Part shown: in pieces, positions 34,824 to 49,093 of the stretch
How the letters are laid out: every line of letters begins with the position of its first letter
Numbering within the stretch: position 1 is the stretch's first letter
Assembly (NCBI GenBank): GCA_932294295.1
Contig: OW028585.1
Coordinates: forward strand, 28,688,220-28,752,219
Reading direction: 5' to 3'
Source: Alitta virens
Taxonomy: Eukaryota; Annelida; Polychaeta; Phyllodocida; Nereididae
DNA length: 64,000 bases
Position numbers and translations under genes: made by a program
The notes under the pieces: generated by a model
Databases searched by the model: none
Seen by the model: only the letters and a program-made list of their open reading frames with translations
Told to the model about the DNA's origin: nothing

Positions 34824-36646
34824 CTACTTCTTGGCATCGTGTTGACTAGTGATCTCTATACACAAAACGACGAAAGCGCTGTTGCAACTATACTCCTCTG
34901 CTTCTAGCAATAAATTTTTCGCAAGGGACGATCCGCTGCCGAGTATATCTGTGCGACTCGTGTCCCAGCTGTCGCAAAATCGCTCTTTGTCTCGTTCGCC
35001 GTAGCTGGTCGAGCCGTGCCACAGGATTTTCTGAGGCCTGTGAAAAGAAAATATCGACGTTGTATATTAAATGCGGTATTAAATGACAAGTCAAGAAATT
35101 TTTTATTAAAGTGACGTGTGACATTCAACATTACTAAATAAATATATATACATAACGGAATGTCACCCAGTCTGTCACAACACAGACAGACAGAAATATT
35201 TATTAGCACAACTCATGTGTGATGTTTTGATCTACACCTGGGACCTATTAAAAGTTTACAAACACAAGATATCGTTAATGAAGTTGTGTATAAAATGGTT
35301 AAAATGTAAAGAACGGTGATTATCTAAAAGGAAAAATGCAAAAATGGAGTGAACTGTTTTCTGCCACAACGGCTTAATTTTGGCCAAAATGTCAGCTCTA
35401 TTTGGTATTCTATCACAAAGCATCCATTTGCACCTGGCCGAAGTGAACCAGGTTTATAGGAAATCTACTCAGTTCCTCCATGTTGCGGTTGGCTTTGAAC
35501 CCAAGACCTTGCACATAGCATCCAAGCCCTACACCTCATCCACTAGACCATGACACACACCAGTGACATACCTTTTATTTACTTATTAAAGGATGGCTCA
35601 ATCAACAGGGGCTGTTTTTCATTGGGTGGGTGGGTGATTAGGGCTTTACGTCCTGTATTTCTGCACCAATTGGGCTAATTAGGACAGGCAGAGACCATGG
35701 CAATGAGACGAAGGATGAAACAGCCATCCAACTTAGGCTTGACCGGGAATCGAACCCGGGACCCAGCGGTTGGAAGCCCAGAGCGCTACCTCTGAGCTAG
35801 GCCTCCGCCCCTGTTTTTCATTGAGGCTCGTTGTAATAGAAACAGACAAACAATAAAAGTTTGTTTGTTCATTTGTCTTTTTTGTATATATAGACTTACC
35901 ACGTCGGATCGGACATAATATTCTTCCCATTAAAGGAATAGAGTTGCACGTCTGGGTGGAAGAGACCCTTTCGTCCCTGCATTAAGCCTTCCCAAGATTC
36001 GAACATCATCTTGTTCTGAAAATGACAAAGTACAGTTGAAATAAATAAATGAGCCAAAACCACAGAGCATGCCGCAAAGACATCACTCGTGACTGTATAA
36101 CGCGCGCTATGCATGCTGGTAAAAGAATGGGTAATGTTAACGAAGTTAATAACATCACGAAGAGAGAACAATTACTATAAATATCGTTACATTTGTACAT
36201 CGTAGTTGGCTGATGTGATTAAACATCGTAGCTGACAAACATTAAAAATGGCTTCACTCTTTCCATGATACTCACGATTGCAATTGAAAGTAGTTGAGTA
36301 ACTTCTTTGATAGGGTGCAAAAACTACAGCGGTATCCATTCATTAATTTTCCACATGAAAACTATATATGTCAGCTATAACATATATCCCTGCAGAAATT
36401 ATCATGGGCTGTAATTTCTCATAAAATCTCTACAGCAATGGAAATTACCTTTAAATTGACTACAGGAATAATCCTATCACTGCTGTACGACACAATAGCA
36501 TTCAGATTTTGTGTCCGCGATGATAAGAACGCTCTGTATGTGCCTCTCTTGCCAGCTTGACGAGCCTGCCTAAAACATTGGTAGTCCGCTCCGCTTACTC
36601 CTCCCATGTTGCCGCTGTAGGGCTCGTTGAGCGCAATTAGGTGGAG
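34824..36646 (-). CDS. COL18A1: Multiplexin exons 26-28: endostatin domain and stop
   Basis: Exons 36646-36449, 36015-35900 and 35037-34824, residues 944-1118. Family hallmarks in order: [59 protein letters not shown]-like [16 protein letters not shown]-like DPTWPQK, FCDSWDT, and AFVVLCIE near the end. All four endostatin Cys are present (DYQC, FCDS, YSCN, VLCI). Of the zinc ligands of the mammalian domain, the His in LHL is kept. The N-terminal His-x-His is absent, and the Asp after NLK is Asn. The stop TAG is at 34824-34826. Confidence 0.96.
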
Positions 36647-39600
36647 CTGTTGAAAGATGAAAGAGTTTACTAGATATAAATAAGATTCAGTTCAATAGGG
36701 AGAAAGTAACAAAGCCTACAGGGGGCACTACCATAGTACATAAAAATACAATAAGATGATGTCACATGATTTAAAATTAAGCCTAATTAATAGAAAATTG
36801 ACGAAACAATTAATGGATTATAATCATGGCTCTATTACATATATCAGGAGAGCATCGTATATTGAATAAGGATTCAGCGAATTGCAGCATTTTAGTTATT
36901 CCCAGGGTGATGCAATGATTCTACTTACCATTTCACCGTAAACCTGATCGCCAACTGGCCGCTCGATGTAATTAGAAATTGTCGTTGAGGGCTGCAAGTA
37001 AATAAATAAATATCATATTAGTACGGATAATAAGCAGCTGGGTGGCCAAATAGTTTTCATATTGTTAAGCTCGGCTGAAGGTCCCAGGTTTGATCTCCGG
37101 CCTGGGCACTCTTCATGAGCTACATCCTAGCAGCTGGATGTCGATCGCATGAGACATTAATTTGGAGGTGCCTTGTACTCGGTGTCTATGCTGAGGCAGG
37201 TAAAATACCCCACCCATGGGGTAAATGTGTAACATGGTCTGGACTCAAAGTCTTCATTTAAGCATTCATCATTACGTCTGCCTCTGCATCTCATCTTTAC
37301 ATCTGCTCCTGGCCGCTGGTCATATAATCTAAGCTTCAGACCCAGTGACACGGAAGACATTGACATTGACCTAATAATTCTGAGGAGAATCAAATAATTT
37401 GTAATTAAAACGCAAAAGCTTGTTAAGAAACTATATATAAAAATTTCGAGAAACTGCGTGAACAATAACTTTTATATTTAAAATCACCACATTTATAGGG
37501 CACATATATTTTAAGATCTATATTATTTGGAAAAATCAAAATTAATGTTGACTCACCGGAGCTTCTGTAGGTGGAGGCAACGAAATAGTGGAACCGAGCT
37601 AGAATAAAAAATACAGGCGTTAATATTTTTTTCTTTTTCTGACATTCAACTGGAGCAAATGAGTTGTATAAACAACAAAAGAATGATATGGAACATTTTA
37701 CAATAAAAACTAATTGTAACAAAGAAACTTTAGTTCTGACTTCTCATGATGTTTTAACCAAGTATGGTGTAATTAAATTTTTTAATTCGTCAATATCATT
37801 AAAAAAAACAAAAGAGTCAGTTTCTCCGTTGAAAATGGAATTTTTTAAATTCTTACCATCACTTCTCTCCAACCAACATGAACTCTGACATACATCAATT
37901 CTTCTTCCAAAACAAAGACAATGGTTCCATGCGGAAGAGTGTGACCTATCTCCATGACCTCATTCATCGTTCGGAAGGTCACCGCCTGGAAAGGTCAAAG
38001 GTAAAGATTAGCAATTATTTCTCAAATACAGTGTCACCTGCTTGTACGATATTACACGGGCTTCATTTTGAGACAATAAGATATAGAATGTGTGTTGCTG
38101 TGGAATTTCAATGCACCGAACAATGCTGATCTAATACCAGGAACTGAATGAGCAATTTTTGGCCTTTTCCACCCAGTTTACTTTAAAATGTCAACGATTT
38201 ATTCTTGTTCTCTTAGAGTGAGACAAATTAAAATATGAAGAAAATACTCAAGTCTGGAGGAGTGAGACAGCAACCAAACGAGTGAGACTCACTCTGAATG
38301 AGTGAGACTTGGCATGTTGGCAACAATGTTTCAATGAGACCCCTTGCAATGGTCGGTTCCCGATCCTCCAAAATATTGGCCAAAATTAGTATGCTATCAA
38401 ATTAGGAAAACTAAGATTTCTCAAGTAATATGTCATGGGTGTTACACCAGCAAAGTTCCACTGTAAAATATATTTTGACATCCATGCTTAGGCGACATAA
38501 TTTCGGGGATGACAATATCACACATGTATGGCGAAACAGTCGAAGGACACTGGAAAAAAGATCCTGAGAAACGCATGCAATTATTGTCTCAAATTTTATG
38601 AGGAGCGGATTTTTTGATTCTGACAGCAGGTACGACTGTGATGTTGACGATTTAAAAACCACATGAAAACACAAAACAAATACCACAAGAAAACAATCAA
38701 AATGTATAGCATCGAAAACTTTAAGACGTATTCCCATGTGTTATACCGTATCCTCTTTTCTTTGTTATATCGAAAACAAAATTCCATTTTTATCTTCTTC
38801 AATAGATAACAGTATCTGCAACTTAATTTACATTTAATAATAAAACAGAAAAATTCCCCTAAAGTGTGAATTGATTTTAAAGCTTAGCTGTGGTCTGATT
38901 AGGAGGCAAATTCTTGCGAAGGTCTGCGTAAATTAATTGCAATGAATTAACTGCAACGTAAACACTAAAACAATAGCAATTTACAGCGACCAGTCTGTCC
39001 AAGACAATGCTTTATGCAGCCATCCCCTACTATATGACTCATCTGTTGCGGATTAGAAGTAGAAGATTTGTCCGACGGCTGCAACTACAGTCAGTTTCAT
39101 AAAATACGGTCGACTCTAGCTGTCTGTAGCGCCCTGTACCTGGCTGTGGTCTAAACATGCTAAAGCCAGCTGCTTCGGTCCACTTCTATAGCTAATTATC
39201 GACTTATATCTATCACCAAATAAATATAAACCTCAGTATATGTGCGAAATTAATCGAATATAACATAAAAATATACTTTTCGATCCGGTTTTGAGTAGCC
39301 AGTTATGACAGCTTTGTCTAGTTTCAATTTGACGGGGCTAATTTTAATGAAACTAACTGTAGTCTGCAGCAGGTGTAAATGTGAAACTGGTCACCACTCG
39401 CATAAGGATGTGATCAGGGTCTGAGGTCAGCCTGACTAGACTAGTTACTTCTAATTACTGATACAGGAGGGGATGGACTGCGGATCCAATTTGTCTGATG
39501 TCATTCGTATGTTTGTTATTTTGGGGTAAAATACGGAGTTTATGTACAAGTCTGGTGCAGAATGGCCATGCGAGCAGAGCGAAAAGTATTTTACTTGCAA

Positions 39601-42600
39601 AGAGCACCGTTAAAAGATGGATGAAGAAATATATATATATATATATGTATGCTTTTCTGTCGAGGAAATATTGAATCGTAACTCAAAGGGATCGCAACAA
39701 AACTATCTCTTTTTTTAGCGGCAGAAAAACATGCTTTGTCTGGAAAGAAAACCAAAAGACTGGTCCGAAAAAAAACTAAAGCTATGAAGTTCATCGCATT
39801 CAAGTCGCCAAATAAGAAAATCAAGCCAAAATTTTTACCCGAGAAAATATTCCAGTCTGTAAGCGAAAACAATGATACATGGGGATAATTCAAAGAACAA
39901 TACAAATTTTAAAAAGTGACTAAATACAATAAAAAAAAAATTAGATCCAGGAAAATATTTGAAAGATTTAATACAAAAATGACGGACATATAAAAACTTA
40001 CTCCTGGTATCCCGTAGCGATTATAAATAAGAGAAAAGCATGCAAGAACTTGGGTATTATTTCTTAATGTCTTCCATGTTAGCAATAGTAGACTATATTG
40101 TTTGCGATATATTAGTTATAACACTCTGATTATGGTAAAATACTATAAATTTCAATGAAATGCATTGATTTTTACCCCATATGCTCCCGAGGAATCGTAG
40201 TGGCCGTTAAAGCCGTTATAGCCAGGCTGACTAGTTCCTGATCCTGAAATATAAAGTTTTCGTATGATTTACTATCATATGTTTTAAATTTAATACATAA
40301 GTTTTCCAAATCATTTTAGAACAATGTACATGTTGCAATCATCAATAAGAACACATTTATTCAGAATTAATAAGCACGATTTACTCTATGTTATGTTACA
40401 ATCAGGCAAACATAAACTGAAACATACTTATCACACCAAATAAAGAAGTTTTCAAAAACTACCATTCAGACGATAATGATTACAACTCATAAAATTAAAC
40501 GAACAGACTCGAGTGCAATGGGACGAATCAGAATGGAATTTGATATATTTAGCATCTCAAAATTAAAAACAGGTATTAATGGTTTGGACCATGTTAGGGC
40601 TGTTACATTAAAAAAGAGGGGGGGGGGGGGGGAGATTTAACAGATGTCGGGAGAGAGGAAAAACTGATATGGGAGGGGGGGGGGGGGTGGTTGACCAGTA
40701 TTTTCTTAATATCTTAATGTAGAAAAAAGCGGGGGTGGTCTGTCAAAAACCAGATATCGGGGGTGGGGGTCTAAACATTTTCAGGTCAACCCCTCCCTCT
40801 CTTTTTTTAAATGGAACAGCCTTCCTGGTGGCTCCTTCTGTTGGTATCACGAATCCCATTGTGTACGGAAATTGCTTTGCATCAAAACTGAACAGTAGCA
40901 GCAGTGAATTCCAACTGATTTGTAATCGACTCAATATTAATTAATATGGATTGCAATTCCAATTTAATCATGCTACCTCCAGGTCCAGGTGGGCCTGGTG
41001 GTCCAGGGGGGCCAGGAGGGCCTTGAAGTTGATGTCCGTGGCGGATTGGTAGTCCATGTCCAGGTGGACCAGGAGGGCCCGGTGGTCCAGCGATGAATTG
41101 TCCAGGCGACCCCTGGATAAGCATTGTCAAATTTAAAACACACTTTTATTAGGACAAATATCTTATATGACCTAGAGCATTATAAAAGAGCGAATCTATA
41201 GCAGCGGAGTTCGTTAACAACCCCGTCGACCAGTGGAACAGCAAGTGTCATATTCCAAAATGTTCCAAAAAAAGTTAGCTGTTTGGAATTGGCCATGAAA
41301 ATACTTTGATTTGGTGCGAAACCAGTTGTAAGATTTTTTTTTTTTAAATGATTTATTGATTTTTTTTTACACCCCAAAATCAAATATATATATTCTGCGG
41401 TGTTTACAATATGTATAATTAATAAATACATAAAAATAACAGTTGTGCATTTATGCATATAATGAGTTAAAATATAAATAAAATAAATTAAAGGAAAAGT
41501 TCATTAATTAAAAGTAAGTCCAAATAAATGGCATTTAAATCAGTAACAACTGTTTCCATAGCAACCATTTAATGAAAAATGACACTTGACTTTTACTTAC
41601 ATGCCTATGTCACTATTATATGACGATGACTAATCGCAAGTCCAGTTCAACAATACAATATAAAAATTTTCAGTGTGGGGGTCTTGATGGCTTTCTGGAT
41701 CTGGGTTGGCATCAGTAGCCATGGCAACACAAATCATCAAAATCAAATGATTTTCAACCATATACTTACAGGAGGGCCAGGTGGACAAATGATCGTGTGT
41801 CCGTCCGCTCTCGTAACAGGTCCTGGAGCTCCAGGTTCGCCCTGAAGGTCAAAAGAAGGTCAAGGTCAGAAGTTCAGTTAATTGAGGTCAAATAAAATTT
41901 ACGTCAAACTGAAGTTAATGGAAAATAGAGCTAACACTGCGCAGCCCAGTCAGTTATTGGTATTATGCATAGTTTAACAATTAAAATCGCCAGCTAAAAA
42001 AATTAAAATCTATTATGACCTGGTCGCCTTTATTTCCCTTGTCACCAATGGCTCCTTGCAGACCGGGAATACCTGACCGACCTTCTTCACCTTTCAAACC
42101 TGAAAATAAGACAATATTAAATATTAACTTAATTTAGAATAGATTGATCATTGATTACCTTTCCTTCTTGCTTATTATTTAATTACCTGCTCCTGTGTCA
42201 CCCTTCGGTCCGGGAAGTCCTCGGTCACCCTGTAAGAAAAGTAAACGTGTTAACGATGAATTAATCAATTATTTATTTATTTGAGTGTGAAAATGAATAG
42301 TTATCATTACGACTAGAAAAAAGGAACTGTAATGTCACTAGAGGCATTATGCTATTTCGATCATATGCCAAGTGAAGATGTAATGATGAGATGATTTTGT
42401 TTGAAGTCAACAACACGTTAAACATCTACCTCATGGGTGGGATCTTTTACTTTCCCCATCATAGACACCTCACAGAAAGAGACAATAATCCGTTAATTTG
42501 AAATCTCATTGTTAAATCCAACTGCATTGAGATGCCAAAGGCAGATGTAATGATGGAATGATGATGCTTGGAGTCTATATGTTATAGATCAGGGTGGAAC

Positions 42601-45600
42601 CTTTTACGTTTCCCATCATAAACACCATCAAAGTAATTTATCCATTAATCTAATATCTCGTTTTAAGGTCCTTGTATCATATCAAGTACACCATTTATGT
42701 GTGTGATTAAAGATTATATATATATATATATCTATTGGCATTGGTTATACTACCTTCTCCCCAGGTATGATTGTCTTCCCGTCGACCGTGATGACCTTTC
42801 CTGGGGGTCCGGGTGGGCCCTCGAGACCTCGCTCGCCCGGAACACCTCGACCTGGAGGTCCTGTACGCCCTGGTGCACCCGGTGACCCTCGTGAACCCTG
42901 TTGAGGAAATATAATAAAGGTTACGATCGTGAATAACGTTCCGGGGATATTCTCTCTGGTTCCCTGAGTGAAGAAACACTCAGGTTGGGTCTGGCGAGTT
43001 CTGTGATCTGATTGGTTGATAACAATCGATCAATCAATGTGACGTCACTTTCAGATTCACAGACCCAATTGGACCCAGGGAATATTAGAATATCATGGCC
43101 ACATTTTTTGGTTACAAAATATTATTTAAATATCCAGAAGTTAATTTGTTTTACTGATCTTACAGAGATCAGTAAACTACACTCACGAGTAAATGCAGTC
43201 AGCCAAAAAAAGTTTACAAACTCTGGAGTAGAATACGGTTCACTTTTAGTTGGACTCTTAAATAAAATAAGCATTTTTTCAATGGGGAGAAAAAGTAACA
43301 GAGCCTACAAAGGGCGCTACCACCGTAAAAATAAAAAGACAATCAGAGGACGTCATCATTTATTGTAACGAAAATGACATCACTGAATAGATGACATCAT
43401 CAAACAATACTTATCTGCTACGGTGGCAGTTACCTCTGGTGGTACTTTTCCATTGGAAAATTTTACGCACAATTTCATCATGCTCTCGTGTATGTAAACT
43501 TTTTGGCTCAACTGTTTGTTATACAGTCTAACCAGAGTTTTTCCAACAACTCAAATTGCAATGGAAGTCATTTTCAACGCAGATTACTATTGAGGCATTT
43601 TGGTTGTTACATCGAAACCAAAATTAATTTTGAAAATGTCAAAGTTTTGTGCAATAATAAACTGTTATTGTAGTAATTTGGTTATACTTACCACACATTT
43701 ATACAAACACCCCCTTTAATTGTGACTGCTGCATGACAAAATTCCATTAAACTTTCATGAAATTAACGTACAATATTAATTTTCCTAATTTCTTTAACCA
43801 CAGGCAATCCAAACCCTTGGATTCTGTACGCAACTTTAATTTTACTCACCGGTAACCCTGGCAACCCGATTTCTCCCATAATTCCAGGTGGGCCAGGGGG
43901 TCCTTGTATGCCTTTCAGTTGCGGCAACGGAGGACCAACTAAATTATCACCGGGACTGCATTCCGTACTACATATGCCGGGTACGCCCGGTAGGCCTGGG
44001 GGACCTGGTTCTCCGGGTGGACCCTACAAATAAAATTTCACCTTATTCATTATTTATACTTTAGGATCATCATATCTATATAAAAATGTATGTATAAAAG
44101 TTTGCATTGGTCTATTTCCATATATGTGCATGCTGTCCTGCAATTCTAATATCAATTGCTATGTTTAATTGGGTAAACAAATTTACATGTTACATCCATA
44201 AATATATATTTGGTAGCTTAGGTTTAACACTTTTTTTCTGACTTCTTACGTGTGATGACGAAGAATTAGTTGCCGAAATTATTTATAAAATGCATTGAAA
44301 ATTAAAATAAATTGGTATTAACAAAGAAACACAATCGCAATCAAATGAAGATTGACTTCACTTAAAAAGGAACACTCACAGAAGAAAGCGGAACTCCCGG
44401 AATAGAATTGTGTCCGTCTGATATCCCAGGTAAAGAAAGTGGAGGTCCAGGGGGGCCCTAGATTTTTGATATTAATACAGAAAAACTTACAACAAACAGA
44501 TTAATTTACACTTGGTTAAAGATTTTATACAGCTGTACATGTTATCAATCATTCATGTCATTTGTTTGTAATAATTACATATCTCCCAGCTGTATAATAC
44601 AGTAATTAAGGTTATGTCCTTGTTTGCGTGAATATTTTTTCGAATTTTATGATCATTCCTACAAGATTTTGCAAGCACAAAGATTGCTTCAATTACAAAA
44701 GTTTTTTTATAATTACAAATATTTTTTCTATTTATATAATTGCTAAACCTGCTAATTATGTTTCGCATTATAAAAAATACTAATATTTTAAATCTAAATA
44801 CTTAACGATTACCTGGAATATATGTATAGATACAGCTGTACATATATGATTGCATAATTATGACAATGCTGATCTTAAATACTGACTGGAAAAAACTTAC
44901 CGTTATTAACATATCGCCACGCATACAGCACGATCCTAACAGTGCGTTATGAATGGCGATGTTAATTTTTATAATTACAGAGATCTGTTTCCTTGCTCAA
45001 ATCTAAACTAGCCCGAAATCATCTGACTGTGACAATTATACCTGGTGAAATAATGACAATCCAGGTGACAGTCAGAGGAAGACCTATTGGGGTGCATTTA
45101 ACAGTCATGCATGATTGATTTTGTGTTATCATGCGTGACTAGCAAGATTTGATTGCAATAGGTTTCTGAAGCTGCTGTGCAAATTGCAATTAGCCAGTGA
45201 GGTAACTTGTCTAGATAGTCGACTTAGTTCCAGTTGAGTGCCGCATCTCTAAATGATAGTGTATATAGTCTATTTGATTTGATTAAAACAATAAGTGCTA
45301 TGAAGTGACAAAGAATTCGGACAATTTATAGCTTAAGCGTGTAAGTATATCGCACTAAAATAAAAAAAAAGTGTTGTCTCTAAGACGTCATCAGTGGTAT
45401 AACCTTCCCAGAAAGCGCACAAGATCGGCCTAATATTGGACCAATGTTGATCCGACATCTAGCCGATGTGTCATGATACAACCGTTTGATATCACAGAGT
45501 ACCCAGAGGTGCCACTGTGATTGTGTTCGTTGGTATGTTAAGCTTTGAGAAATATGAACAATACACAATCATAGTGATGTCCACTAACCTTGACAATCCC

Positions 45601-48600
45601 ACAATCCTTCAGCAATTTGGGGATTGCTTATGCAAATTTGGAAGTTTCCAATCACATCTGTGTATACTTAATCTGTGTCTGATTTAAACAATCCTTACCA
45701 AAGTATCAAAGAGAGGCACAATGCGGAATACGTAACCATGTCGACATCCAAATTGCGAATACCTCTCTGACTAAACTCGGCAGCTGACTGATTTCGGGCA
45801 ATGAGCAAGAAGCAGATCTCACCAAGATTTCACGTCGAAATCACCTTTACTACCAATACCTACGTTTCTACACCGATCACTACAGACTCACCGGTAGACC
45901 GGGTCGCCCCGGTGTCCCTGGTGGCCCAGGTAAACCAGGGTGACCCATTTCTCCCTGTAAGCCATGTAAACCTGCATCTCCCTGAAAAGAAAAACACTTA
46001 AAATCTATTTTTTTGTTTCAATAGTGGAGCATTTACAAGAGGCAGTGCATGCGTGGAGATGATCAAGAAGGCCATCCAAGCGAAGAAATTTATTACTGAC
46101 CGTCTTAAACTAATAGAACGTTTGTTTGTGTCTACCAATGAATTGAAGGTGAAGGTGCATTAATCCGCTTATGGAACACCAGGAGAAAGGAATATAAATT
46201 TTATTTATCTGCTAAAACTTCCAAGTTAAAAATTTCGATAATCTCAAATATATGGCATTCATAAACTTAATTATGCATTATAATCACCACTACAGTTTTG
46301 CAATTTCAAGAAAAAAAAATGCTCAAAACTTACAAAAGGATACCAACAAAAACTACAAAAATTTAATAAACCACTAACTAAATGCGCTTAAGATATCTTC
46401 GACCACAATTGAGAAATATATTTTACTCGCGATACCCATATTATTTGTGACTCCATGCAAAAAAAAAAATTATAAATTGCTCTCTGTGAGTCTGTGAAAA
46501 ATATTCCTCTTTAAAATTTCATAAATAAGACTATTAACATCACTGAGTTATCCAGTTAAAGTATTTACTTGGCGTTATTTACAGAAATCCTGAATAATTG
46601 TACATTCACTATATTTATTACGTCTTATTTTGAAGACAACCAAACCTTTTCTCCTTTTTCGTTAACACTCGGGTATGGACCCGGTCCAGTGGGACCACCA
46701 ACTCCGGGCCCGGGTGGACCTGGTAAACCGGGTATGCCCGCAGTTCCAGGCTCTCCCTAAAATAAAGAAGCGTAAAATTTCGAAGTGTTGTCATAGCTTA
46801 GTTAAAGTATTCTGTCCGAAGTATGCCAGATTGCAGATGCATGCCAGGAAAACATTTGGGCACATCCCCCCGAGTTTGTTGTAGAAATCCGAAGAATCAA
46901 AATTGGAATTATGTCATTATCATAATAATATTATGTGATATCATCGTTATTGTTTGTTATTGTGACGTCATACTTCTGCGAGCTTTAAATAATATTAAAC
47001 ACTAATCTTGAACCATCTCAAAGATTATTAGAATTATATTAGTGTATTTAAATAAAACGATGACAAATCTTTTATATTTTTCTCATGGAAGCAGGTCACT
47101 CTGCGGGCTTGTCATTTTGTGTGGAACACTAACCCTGAGCAGGCTGTCTTTGGTTCAATTGCAGTGTCCCCTCTGGGTATTACTCTGTGGATGTCATTTT
47201 TATACCTGGGCCTAGGCCTCAAGTATAGACCTATCATACTATGTTCTATGACAGACCAGGTATATTTAAGCGAACGAACGCTCTGAGTTTTGACAATATA
47301 TGGGTCAACGCAGCAGCAGCGTAGGCAGCGAAGGTAGGGAGGGGGATGCCTATGCTATATATGGCATAGGTATTCATATACTTTAAAGGGCTGCTGCTCT
47401 TCTAATATTGGTCCCATTTTCAAATAAGGACTGAATTGTTCAGGGAAATGAGCAGAATTTATATTTATACAATAGATAAAAAATTTGTAAAATTCTGAGT
47501 TAAGAATGGAGTATACAAGGCACAAACACTGGTCTCAATGAGGCAGTAGCCATCATACTGTATTAAAGTGTTTACATTGTAGGCCTAGTGCTGCTGCCAT
47601 TCTACACACAACACCAAGTATCTATTCTTTTTTTGAAAAATAATATTCTTGTTAATGAACCCCACAACTTTGCTGATATTATACCTGATAAATTGTAAAC
47701 ATTATAGAAAGTCTCCTTCTAACGTAACAGATGCTCTAGCCCGTAATTATGATAATAAAACTTCACCTTCTCTCCCCGTGGTCCATGTTCGCCCGGTTCC
47801 CCATCTAAGCCGCTGAGGCCTGGTAATCCTGATTCTCCCGGATCACCCATGTTGCCCTTGAATCCTTGTGGCCCTTGGGCGCCTTGGTAACCCTGCAAAT
47901 TAATCGAGCAATTAAAAAAATCATGTGCCTAATTCAGTGAGAACCTGCAACCATAATCCATAGTAGCCCCAGGGACCCATGCGCGAGCATGGGTCGCGGT
48001 TCATCCTATTGGAAAACCTTGAGATTCTGAAGACAGGTCTTGGGAGAATTAGAATTACTCCGTTTCCTTGTTACTTTGGCTAACAGCTGTTACACACTTA
48101 GATAATAGACAAAATAACCTACTGATAGCACATAAAATCATTTAGCAACGCCATGCGTAAAAACCTGAAATTATCACATGAAGTCAAGTGAAGAGGATTT
48201 TTTCATATACATGGGACGCATGGTCATGAAAGGCTGCATCTTATTGGCCAATAAAGTGAAAGTTGTGGCTTTGTTTGCAAAGATGATGACGTCACACAGT
48301 AATGATGTCATCAGCAGTCTTGCTAACAAGACTTTCACTTTAGCGACGTCATGATAAGTGTTGATTACCGACCACTATAAAGTTGTTTTTCTTCAATGAC
48401 CTTTCCTGAATGACTGTCAAATATAGTGCTATCAGCAGCAAAACATCTCAGGACTAATCCTGCAGACTTTCATTGCTCAACGTGCAATTGGGTTTCTGTA
48501 ACAATTTCTCCTGAAGGTAAGTCAGAATCTCAAGGTTTCTCAATGGGATGACTCATACACAGCTTCGATTCCCAAGAAAATGCAAAAATTCAGTATCAAG

Positions 48601-48975
48601 GATCAGGCCACAATCTTCAGTTTCTCGGAGGGCAACAACCGCTGATCTTGGTTACGTCCTAACATCATCTACACCTTGTAGTCATGCAGACATGCATGTT
48701 TACTCACCCTCTCGCCCTTGGGACCCCTTGGGCCTGGCATGCTTGGTCTTCCAGATGGACGCAGCGATCCGCTGCCGATCATCAGACCTCCTTCCAAGCC
48801 ACTCTCTACGTCCCCTGATCCGTCAAATTCCTGCCACAGAAATGTCATCGACATGCATAACAATCCATGGTGCAAAAAGTGACTCGATACAAAAAAATGT
48901 ATGATAGATAGAAAGATAGATAGATAGATAGATGGATGGATAGAAAGACAGATAGATTGATAAATAGATAGATAA

Positions 48976-49013
<38 letters not shown>

Positions 49014-49050
49014 GGATAGATAGATGGATGGATAAATAGATAGATAGATG

Positions 49051-49093
<43 letters not shown>

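Noticed and set aside
39998..40045. Possible extra multiplexin exon (reads NRYGIPG before a GTAAGT donor)
   Set aside because: No credible acceptor just upstream, and the exon 22 to exon 23 join is already in phase and matches the family.
45801..46001. Plus-strand open frames over collagen exons (e.g. 45801-46001, 49634-49882, 54163-54476)
   Set aside because: They are antisense shadows of Gly-X-Y exons on the minus strand.
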